Assembly: GCF_030253575.1 (NCBI RefSeq)
Contig: NC_080565.1
Location: 5,428,001-5,492,000, forward strand
Direction of reading: 5' to 3'
Origin: Rhododendron vialii
Lineage: Eukaryota > Streptophyta > Magnoliopsida > Ericales > Ericaceae
DNA length: 64,000 nt
A model generated the notes under the pieces. It did not search any database. It saw only the letters and a program-made list of their open reading frames with translations, and was not told the origin of the DNA. This document shows positions 56,101 to 64,000 of this stretch, in pieces (the first letter of the stretch is position 1; the number at the start of each line of letters is the position of its first letter). Made by a program: the position numbers and the translations under genes.

Positions 56101-56860
56101 TCGCCACTGTTAGGGTAAAATCCTGGTTCCGTCCTTATGTGTACGTAATAGATAGGCATGCAATGTTATGCCAGAGGCATTTCCAAATCACTCACTTTCT
56201 CTAATTGGAAATCAATTCAGTGCTAAGCACATGACTATATTGATGGCATACGTAAACCTCTGGATTAGACCAAATGGGAAGTTTCAGCGTATGTATTTTT
56301 ATATATATTTTAATATCATGTTAATTGCATTTCAAAAAATTCAGCAAATTTTAAAGAAAAAAAAGTTTTTTCACTTTAGGAAGTAAATATAAATATTTTT
56401 GTTTTCCTAATGTAACAGAAGTTCTTGGCTAGCTTAGTGGTAAGGATTTGATAAATCAACCATGAGTGCGTGGGTTTGAAACTTGGCAATGACAAGAAAA
56501 GATGGTCTAATAGATTCAAAGAAAAGATCACGCGCAATAATTTTTCATTTTAGTTTATGGTGTGATTATTTTGAACTTTCAATCACAGTTACAGACCGTG
56601 ATCTAAAGTGACATACAATCACTTTCAAAAAAGAGAAACAATCACGCCCAAGAGAAACAATCACAACTCATAATCATGATAAAAGAGAAATGATCACGCC
56701 TTTTGGCCGTGATTGTTTCTCTCCTTCAATCATGGTTTATAACCGTGATAAAAGAGAGTGACTTACAATCACACCCAGATCCATCACGGTAGCAGGAGCG
56801 TGATAAAAAACTTACAATCATAGCCAATAGCTGTGATCTTTATGGTTTATTGTAGTAGTG
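53140..56860. mobile_element. Non-autonomous CACTA (En/Spm) element
   Basis: 3721 bp with termini CACTACTACAATAATAAA and (inverse) TTTATTGTAGTAGTG, flanked by AGG on both sides (53137-53139, 56861-56863), the 3-bp duplication of CACTA elements. Subterminal repeats are prominent: GATAAAAGATCTCACCCTTG-type units on the left (53280-53680) and AATCACG/GTGATTG units on the right (56560-56840). No transposase recognised. It sits in the right inverted arm of the Mutator-like element. Confidence 0.85.
54313..56137. mobile_element. hAT-like insertion(s) inside the CACTA element
   Basis: Inverted ends TAAGGATGGAACCAG and (read inward from the right) TAAGGACGGAACCAGG are flanked by TGTGTATG (54305-54312) and TGTGTACG (56138-56145), 7 of 8 alike. 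Internally a ~475-bp stretch occurs twice in direct orientation (54313-54790 and 55615-56090), separated by about 0.8 kb of unrelated sequence. This may therefore be two elements of one family plus intervening DNA. Confidence 0.65.
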
Positions 56861-56917
56861 AGGAAACTGGAAAGAAAAAAAGAAAGAAAAGGAAGAGAGA
56901 GAGAGAGAGAGAGCAAA

Positions 56918-56951
<34 letters not shown>

Positions 56952-57520
56952 AATTCCGGGAATTGAGGTGGGGCCGGGGGGTGTGTGTGTCGGGGGGAGT
57001 AGCAGCTCTCATATCTCATCTTGATTTGTCTAATCAAAAAGTCCAGAATCACAACCAAATGCACAAACGCCACGTAAATATGTGACAAGTGTGATTCTAG
57101 ACTTTTTGTCTATCTAATACTCCACCAGGAATTATTGAAGGTCTTTTTATTTGGTAAATTAATAAATTAATGAAAAAAGTTGTGTTCTTCTTGCCTTGGG
57201 CCTTTGCTTCTCGGGTTTGATTTCTTTTATCTAGTCTTTACAAAATTGTTCATAAGATTGGTTGCCACTGCCTTTTTTTTTTTTTTATAATCGAGTGTCT
57301 GATTCAGTTTGCATGCAAATCGAGTACCAATTCCGGAGCCCGGACAAACCTGAAGGTTTCGAATTTTGGCATCCGTGGGGTCGGTTGCCACTGTCAAGCG
57401 TTAATACTTCTGGTTCTAACTTATCACTTGCTTTTCTGTTACCTCTCTCTGGTGACCAGCCAGAACATGTGACATGTCAAAGCGAGGCTCAAATATTGGA
57501 CACAGACAGTGGCATGCACA

Positions 57521-57795
57521 AAAGGGCTGTAAACGAGTCAAGCCAAGTCGAACTTTGTCGAGCTCGAGCTCGGCTTGTTTACTAAACGAGCTAAAAATTC
57601 GAGTTTGAGCTCGACTCGAGCCTTAGCGAGCCGGGCTGAGTTATTTACTAAACGAGCCTCTTTAATCGAGCCGAGTTTTTGTCGAATGAACCGAGCTCGA
57701 AGAAAACTCAAGTTCGACCTCGGCTCATTTACTAAACGAGCCAAGCCTTAACGAGCCGAGACAAGATTGCGAGTTGCTCGATTCGTTTACAGCTA
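57521..57795. mobile_element. 'CGAGC' family MITE at the end of the DUF1685 pseudogene
   Basis: Inverted ends GGCTGTAAACGAGTCAAG and CTCGATTCGTTTACAGC with CGAGC/GCTCG-rich interior. It replaces the last codons and stop of exon 2 relative to the intact gene. Flanking duplication not clear; a short deletion accompanies it. Confidence 0.55.
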
Positions 57796-57960
57796 GCTAG
57801 AAGAAATTGTCACTTTTACTGTAGATACACATTCTTCTCCAGAATCTGGTACTCTGGACCTTCACGAGATCTTATCCGCCCTTGCTGCTTAGGCCCATTT
57901 TGGCATGATAATATTCCTGCATGATTATTTTTGTCTTGATTTTCAAATCTTTTTCACTTT

Positions 57961-59600
57961 TGTTAGTTTAGAGCTTCTTCTTTTTTTTTTTTAATTATTG
58001 ATTTGTCTCATAGAGAGCAATCTACAAATTAAGAAATTGTGATAAAAACTTAAAAAGTTTTGGATTAATTTTTTCTTTATTAAAAAAGGCAGTTTGGATC
58101 ATATTTTTTTAATTATTTTTGTCTTTATTAAAAAATTAGTTTGGTTCTTTTTTTCTTTTTCTTTTTTATGTTTTTGATTCCTCTCATCGAGATGCATGAA
58201 TAATGCACCAAAAGTGAAAGAGATCCGATTCTCGCGGGGCGCACTCGATTTTTTTAACAAAATCATTGAACGGTTCAGATCATCCGTACAGAATCCAGAG
58301 TAGACCTGTGTTCCCATTGGTATGAATGTGGTCGGCAGAGAGCCAGAGATGGCGCCAAAATTTTTGCGTAGGGGACGAATATACACAATCAAAAGAAAAA
58401 AATTGATGATAAATTTTTTTTCAATGTAAAAGTAGGGTTTCTTTTAATTATAGGGGGGTTGACATCCCTTCTAGCCCCCTAGCTCCATCCTTGGTGGTCG
58501 GTACCTATTGTGGGGCTCCTTTGCAATGCTGCCAGAATTACTTAACAACTTTAACAATATAAAAATGTAGTAATATTTCAATGAGAGTAGATTAAATGAG
58601 AGTCCATTTTAATATTTCAGATATTTCAAAAAATTATTTATATCTTTCAATCTATAATGCTAAAAAATATTCAATATGGATCTTATTTGATAAATTTCAA
58701 TTACTTTTATTAGAAAAAATCTTTGAAATTATAAAAAAAATATTATAAATTGAAAGATATAAACAAGATAAAAATAATAGAAAAAAATAAAAATGGATTC
58801 TTGTTTAGAAACAATATTTAATAGGTCAGGTACTTATCTCAAAGTTGAATAGAATCAAGATCCTCTCATGTGACAAACTCTTACTTGATGACTTATGTGA
58901 TACTAACCTACCATGATCTCCTTTAACGATCGAAACAGTTTATTTCGTAAGTGCTCATCTACAAATCACCCTAACATAATGTAACTTAATCGAGCATCTA
59001 TAATGAGCACAAAAACGAGCAATGAGCACAAAACGATTCGCATCTTTTCCTAATTTTTCAAAAATACGAACCTCCCAAAAAAACTTGGGCATGGTTAACA
59101 AAGCGCGGGAAAGTGATAAAGGTATAAAAAAATTTAGTGAGAATCGTGGGGCGCCAATAACGAAGGGGCTATTGCCAAGCAGCAGTGACTGGTTACTTCA
59201 ATAGTCACATCCCATATCCTCTTTGGTTTTTGTTTGGAAGTTGAAGATGGTGTGAAAAAAGAAGAAAGGAAAATAGGAGAAAATGAGAAGAAAATAGTAT
59301 TTCCTCTTTTCCATATCATGTACTGTCTTTTATAATTTTTTAAATTTAAAAATCAACTATTTACGTGTATAATTTTTTGAATTTTTTTGTACCGTATTAG
59401 TATTTTAATTTGGTGAAAAAAATTCAAAAAATTATGCAAAAAATAATTGATTTTTTTATTTAAAATATGACACGACTTGTCGCAGTGGAGTCTCAATATG
59501 AAACGGAACGGAAGAGTACTGTACTATTCAGTATTCCCACTTCTAGATTTTTATGTTTCAATTTTTCTAACACCACATTCAATCACACACTCAAATACAC
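57961..59600. other. Intergenic, no gene recognised
   Basis: AT-rich with many A and T runs. Short frames at 58099-58392 (minus) and 59022-59204 (plus) have no recognisable motif. No repeat pair identified. Confidence 0.3.
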
Positions 59601-59837
59601 ACACTACTCACAATTGAGGTGGGGCCTACACACACTGGATGTATAGTGTATACGGGCTCCATCCGTATTGTGAGTATGATGTGTGTATTTGGATGTGTAG
59701 TTGGATGTGGTTGTAGAATGACTCTGTATGTTTTCTCTCTTTTTTCCTTCCAAGCCAAACGAGAGAAAAAAATTTACTTTCTCACTTCCCCCAAGTTCCA
59801 AACAAAGAAGAGAAGAGTGTTGTCTGTGCAGGTGGCT

Positions 59838-62672
59838 ATGGCGCCCAAGAAAGCAGTAAAGTGGAGCGACGGTGTAGTACCCAAAGCTGTCGACAGTAAG
59901 AATAACAACGGTGGAATGGTGACTCGGAGCTCCTCAACTCGGCGCCGGGTCGACGAGTCCGACGAGTTGCCTCAGGCGAAGAAGCCCAAGTCGAGTACCG
60001 GCTCCAAGGGCAGAGGCAAGGGCGTCAAAGAAGCTGGTAAGATTGCGGCGGTGGCGGAGCATCTGGAATCAGAAGGAGCAGCAGCCGAGGGGAAGACTAA
60101 GACCGTCGTCATCGAGCATTGGTAACCCCATTTCTCTGAAAAATTGTTCAATGCACTTGGGCACCGCCCCCGGTGCGGTGCTCCAAACTCTTCCTCCACC
60201 ACACACATTTAAGTGGGTCCACACAATGCGTGGTAGAGAAGAGTTTGGGTCCATATCTCTCTCTCTCCTGAGTGGACACGCGTTAGCGACAGACTTCACA
60301 AAATTGGCCCGTTTGTCGGGCGGAGAAGGGAAGGGGATAAAGGGTTTGGGGATAAGTAGGGTTGCAAATGAACCGAACTGCTTTCGGCTTGTTAAGGCTC
60401 CATTCGGCTTGGCTCGTTTAGTAATCAAACTGAGTTCGAGCTAAAGTTTTAGGCTTGTTTTATAAATAAGTCGAGCATGACATTCTCTACTCGGAAAAGC
60501 TTGGCTTGTTTAGTTAATGAATCGATCAGCTTGTTAATAGCTTGTTAATATGTTGACGATGGGGTTTCAGAAGAAAAAGATAAAATTGGGATACTAATTG
60601 TAGAGATATATTTCTACGTTGGAAGAAAATTGCTTCCACATCTAGGACACTTTACATGATTGTTGGTTTATATAAGCCGAACCCTATTGTACCACTACCA
60701 TTTTGCTTGTATTTGCCTGCTCTAATTACTGTAGTTTAGTTTCACATTTAGGACTGGTTTATGATTCTTTTGACAATGGGTAGTATTTCTCTAAAGTTTG
60801 ATTCTTGGTCTTCGATTTTGTGCTAGTTGTATTGACATTTTCCCCTTCTTTAGCAAACAATGCAACTCATTTAAGACAAGGGCTGTTCAAGTGAAGAATG
60901 GTTTGGAAAATGGTCTTCCTGGAATAACTGTGCTTGTCAACCCAGAAAAGGTATATGCTTGAGTGGATGTGGTTCAATTTGTTGCATGTTTAATTTTCAG
61001 GATTGATTTGTACGTTACCATGTTCTTATGTTATTTATGTCTGTGCGGACCTATCCTTTGGGGAGCATAGGCAAAAAGTGAGAAAATTTCTTTGTTCTGC
61101 CCTCATTTGGGATACCTTTCAAGGGTAGAGATCTCTAGAGTTTTTTGTTCAAATCCAACATTGAATAAATCCGTGCTTTAATTTGTTGGAAATTGGCTCA
61201 ATCTGTTGAGTTATTGTCATTGAGTTCGTCGGCTGAAGTTGAGTAATATTGCAGCACGATTTTGTTTAAATCCAACATTGAAAAATCCATGCTTTAATTT
61301 GTTTGAAATTGTCTCAATCTGTTGAGTTCTTGTCATTGAGCTCGTTGGCTCATGTTGAGCAATAAGCAAATTTCTGCTTCTGATCAGTTGGGGTTGGGCT
61401 CAAAATCTAGTACAGGGCTCAATTCTAGTTGGGCTTGGGCCCGACCCATCTTGGTTGTGGCCCTACTTGACGTGGAGAGTATTTGTGCGGAGCGTGTTTT
61501 GATTTATTTTCCCTTCTTAGACTAGTCTTGGACTTCTTAAAGTTTTGTTTTGGATGTTTCCTTACTGGTTTGGGACTTGGAGTGCAAGAATATCAATTTG
61601 GGCAATGACTAGCTTTTGGAAGGGCACTTTGGCTATAAATATAGCATGGCTCTCTCAATTATTTAGGGGGTGCTTCATTGAACCTTAGTGCTCTTGGTAG
61701 ATCTTCATTGTTCTTTTGATGCAAATCTTCGGTGGTCTTGGTAGTTCTTTGGCTTCTGTTAGATCTTCTCTCTATGTTTGGCCTCCAAATTCCTTTCCTT
61801 GGCGATCTTTTTGAGATCCTTCTTGTCTTGTGGTTTCTTGCAACTAAGATATGTGGCATGTTCCGTAGCTTTACATCAAAACTTCATCACATCATTTTCT
61901 GTATGTTCTCCCTTTTACCTTGAACAAGTACATAAAAGGTTACGGTGACCTATTATCAAACATACTTTCTGACGCTGACTGAGCCAGATCTGCAATGATA
62001 CAACAAGCAGCCTTTGGTGCTGTCTAACTTGACAGGATTAATATGAAGACATTGCCTATCACCAAAACTTATGACTTGACTCAGCCCGCCCTCCTCATTG
62101 CTTGTAGAAATCTTAACAGCATTAGACAGTCCCCACACCAAGTCCAAGGACAATTCCATTTGCAACATCTCGATATGATGATGAAACAAGTCACTCATGT
62201 AAAGGAAATGCATATGCTAATTTGATGATTGACTTGTTGAAATTTCCGAAAGTGGCTGATTGGCTATAACATGCTGTCACTATGCTCTGCAAAGTGAGTT
62301 AGAGTAAGTTGGGTAGCGTTAGTACATCAGGAGACATCCTGATTGCTTGTGTCAAAGTAAGTGATCTGGAGACTTGGTTCATGAGTGGATGGTTGATTGT
62401 TCTTTTTGGAGGCCCTTTTGCTATTGTGTAAGAATTACTATTGCCTAACATATAAATTATTTTCCTGTGACAAGCATGATATGACTGCATCGCCTATAGG
62501 CAGCATTCTCTTTCTTCATAAGCATTATATTGCTTCCAAGTATGTGTTGTCTTTGCCTGTCATAAATTGATGGCTCATTCTTTTCGCTTTCCTCTTTTTA
62601 ATACCGTTTTAGCCTAGAAGGGGATGCTTTGAAATACGGGAGGAAGGCGGCGAGAAGTTCATCAGTCTTCTG
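59838..62672 (+). CDS. Selenoprotein H-like (Rdx family) protein, Cys form, 3' end outside the window
   Basis: Three coding exons: 59838-60121 (donor TG|GTAACC), 60854-60950 (acceptor TTTAG, donor AAG|GTATAT) and 62613-62672 (acceptor TTTTAG, donor CTG|GTAATA), 147 codons so far and in frame. An N-terminal tail of ~85 residues is basic and nuclear-looking (RRRVDES, AKKPKSS, SKGRGKGVKE). The Rdx/SelH thioredoxin-like domain follows. The splice joins TG to C to make VVIEHCKQCNSFKTRA, a CxxC redox motif where animal selenoprotein H has Cys-x-x-selenocysteine. It continues with GITVLVNPEKPRRGCFEIRE. The usual last block lies beyond 62672 and was not found up to 64000. The start is the ATG at 59838 (GGCTATGGCG). 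An upstream in-frame ATG at 59619 adds sequence without resemblance. The protein is likely nuclear and redox-linked by homology. Confidence 0.82.
60122..60853. other. Intron 1 of the SelH-like gene with a 'CGAGC'-type repeat
   Basis: About 60357-60560 (GTAGGGTTGCAAATGAACCG, GGCTTGGCTCGTTTAGTAAT) belongs to the same repeat family as 10508, 15600 and 57521, but is more degenerate. Confidence 0.5.
60951..62612. other. Intron 2 of the SelH-like gene
   Basis: Holds a ~115-bp tandem duplication (about 61140-61256 and 61258-61370; shared AAATCCAACATTGAA, TGCTTTAATTTGTT, CAATCTGTTGAGTT). Frames at 61659-62225 on both strands show no recognisable domain. Confidence 0.5.
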
Positions 62673-63308
62673 GTAATATTTTTTTTTACCATCATTTGAC
62701 TTACATTTGTCACTGCATGTTATATCTGTGATTTGAAATGCACTAGACTACCCTAAATGATTATAAACACTAGTAATGTCGTGCTATTTAAACTCAAATT
62801 TATTGATTTTTGAACCCAGACCACTTTAATTTCAACCCGATCCACTACATAATTAATTTTCTAGTCTTTCCAAAATACAGCTATTTTAAGGTTCATTTAT
62901 TTCCTCTCCATTAGGTAACATGCTCAGCCAATTGTTTTAGAAGAGAAGGGCGGGTTTTTTCTCTGCAATTTGGAATAATGGTTTATGCATGGCATGATTG
63001 CTTGTTTGGGTATAAAGAAAGTCATGTGTTAATTGCGCTGATAATGACCAATTATGCAACCATTTCAATATTTGAGAAATTTTTAGTGCAATTACACAAT
63101 TTGTGTGCTTGCAATTTGTTTTCGATTTATTCACGTTCATCTTTGTGTATGATTTTTTAATAAAGCTACTAGATATCTAGTTTATTAATGACTACCCAAA
63201 CAAGTACTCACGCTTGCATCCACCCCCGGTTCAAGCCCATATTTTGTGCTATAAAGCTTGGGAACTGAGTGAGTTGAATATCAGAACAACGTTATCTGGA
63301 TGAGTACT
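62673..63308. other. Presumed intron 3 of the SelH-like gene, left part
   Basis: No exon resembling the end of the SelH-like domain was found. AT-rich, short frames only. Confidence 0.4.
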
Positions 63309-63686
63309 GCTATAGGTACATATGTATTGTACATACCATGGACATATAGATTTTGTGGGGCCCACCTTGGGTTCTTAAAAAATGATCTGAACCGCCCATT
63401 ATTTTTAGAATATATTTTTATGGAGCCCTATAAAAAACCCAGTTAAATCCGATATCAATAAGGATTTTTTGGGAATGCGTAGGGACAACTGAACAGTTAA
63501 GTAGTTTCACCCTTACAAATTCAGAAAAAATCCTTACCAATATTGGATTGAGCTAAATTTTTACGGAGCTCCATACAAAAATGTTTTAAAAATAATGGGC
63601 GGTTTGAATCATTGTTGTGGGATCCGAGGTGGGCTCCACAAAATTCATATGTACATGGTATGTACATTCTCATATGTACCCATAGC
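63309..63686. mobile_element. MITE with long inverted ends in the SelH-like intron
   Basis: GCTATAGGTACATATG..GTACATACCATG at the left pairs with CATGGTATGTACATTC..CATATGTACCCATAGC at the right. GAACCGCCCATTATTTTTA pairs with AAAAATAATGGGCGGTTTGA further in. About 380 bp, no coding capacity. Target duplication not determined. Confidence 0.6.
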
Positions 63687-64000
63687 TTTATTGTATTTGG
63701 ATTGTCCCCTTAAAGTTCTTTTCTAGTTTCATAGCAGCCAAGTTTTCAAAAACATCACTGAATGGGATCGTTCTGGTTGCAAAACCTAATTGCATTGTTG
63801 AAGAATTTGTGCTGCTGACACTAATAAATCTTCATTGTTTATTCCCAAACGAACCCTATGGACAAGTAGAAGAGCTCCCAAACTATAAACCAAACCAACG
63901 ATGACATAAAGATGCATCAACGTTTTTCTCCTTTCTTTTATGGGGTGCACAACATGAGCAGCAAGAACCAAAGCATTTGACAGTCAGCTTTGTTATTCTT

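Larger units (their letters stand above)
51703..57010. mobile_element. Mutator-like element with ~0.5-kb inverted ends
   Basis: Long inverted arms (51703-52200 against 52725-53139 plus 56864-57010) begin GTAAATTGCTAATCCCCC and GAGAGCTGCTACTCCCCC. They are flanked by a perfect 9-bp duplication ATATCTCAT (51694-51702, 57011-57019). The intact gene's intron shows the empty site (CATCTCATC near 13725). Without the CACTA insertion it is about 1.6 kb. No transposase was recognised in the centre. The right arm carries a 33-G run (56918-56950). Confidence 0.85.
51593..57960 (+). pseudogene. 3' half of the broken DUF1685 copy
   Basis: From GCCTTTTAAGTTGAGACATA on, the sequence follows the 3' part of the intact gene's intron (13634 onward; AAGTCATTCTGGGTATG, CCATTAACAAGCC). 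After a large nested insertion it goes on with CTTCTGGTTCTAACTTATC and exon 2 (57452-57520). The acceptor AG has become TG, a 7-bp insertion shifts the frame after CCAGAACATGTGACATG, and a 'CGAGC'-type MITE (about 57521-57795) replaces the stop region. Downstream homology (ACATTCTTCTCCAGAATCTGGTAC, TTGCTGCTTAGGCCCATTTT) runs to about 57960. Confidence 0.8.

Noticed and set aside
56430..56490. tRNA-like boxes (GGCTAGCTTAGTGGTAAGG, GTGGGTTTGAAAC)
   Set aside because: No cloverleaf can be drawn from the surrounding bases. Could be a SINE scrap, but without a defined end or tail.
59619..59837. Upstream in-frame start for the SelH-like gene
   Set aside because: The extension has no resemblance to the family and contains promoter/UTR-like sequence. 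The ATG at 59838 fits better.
63786..63971. 61-codon minus-strand frame with hydrophobic stretch (LMHLYVIVGLVYSLGALLLV)
   Set aside because: Looks somewhat protein-like, but no family was recognised, an in-frame TGA lies just upstream without a splice acceptor, and it is in a presumed intron at the window edge. A search with flanking sequence would decide.

Overview
The window is nuclear DNA from a flowering plant, most likely a woody eudicot. It is AT-rich, has few genes, has introns with GT..AG borders, and carries typical plant proteins (two ARIADNE-type RBR ubiquitin ligases, a DUF1685 protein, PNO1, a Cys-form selenoprotein-H-like protein). It is packed with plant transposons: Helitron, hAT, Mutator, CACTA, PIF/Harbinger- and Stowaway-like MITEs, L1-type LINEs and solo LTRs. 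No bacterial, viral or organellar genes were seen. Family names come from motif recognition by eye. No database search was possible.

Layout. (1) 1-3.5 kb: an intronless PNO1 (KH domain) gene, then on the minus strand a lone last exon of a DDI1-like gene with a frameshift, with a small hAT element beside it. (2) 3.5-11.4 kb: no genes; a ~1.9-kb segment duplicated in tandem, plus MITEs. (3) 11.7-14.3 kb: an intact two-exon DUF1685 gene. (4) 15.5-18.66 kb: the 5' half of a broken second copy of that gene. (5) 18.66-51.59 kb: a block that seems to have been inserted into the intron of this second copy. It holds an array of ARIADNE units: unit 1 with an intact gene (21.16-23.59 kb), unit 2 with an intact gene (38.36-40.40 kb), and a relic of a third unit near 51.05 kb that has lost its gene. 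Later insertions swelled the units: four solo LTRs, a small non-autonomous LTR element, a 4.7-kb Helitron and a truncated LINE. (6) 51.59-57.96 kb: the 3' half of the broken DUF1685 copy, invaded by a Mutator-like element that was hit by a CACTA element, which itself holds a hAT-like insertion. (7) 59.8-64 kb: the first three coding exons of a selenoprotein-H-like (Rdx family) gene that runs off the right edge.

The genes do not form a pathway. PNO1 serves small-subunit ribosome assembly, the ARIADNE proteins ubiquitin transfer, and the SelH-like protein probably redox chemistry. The main interest is structural. The paralogous segments provide empty sites, so many insertions can be placed exactly, with target-site duplications (TSDs) readable in the sequence.
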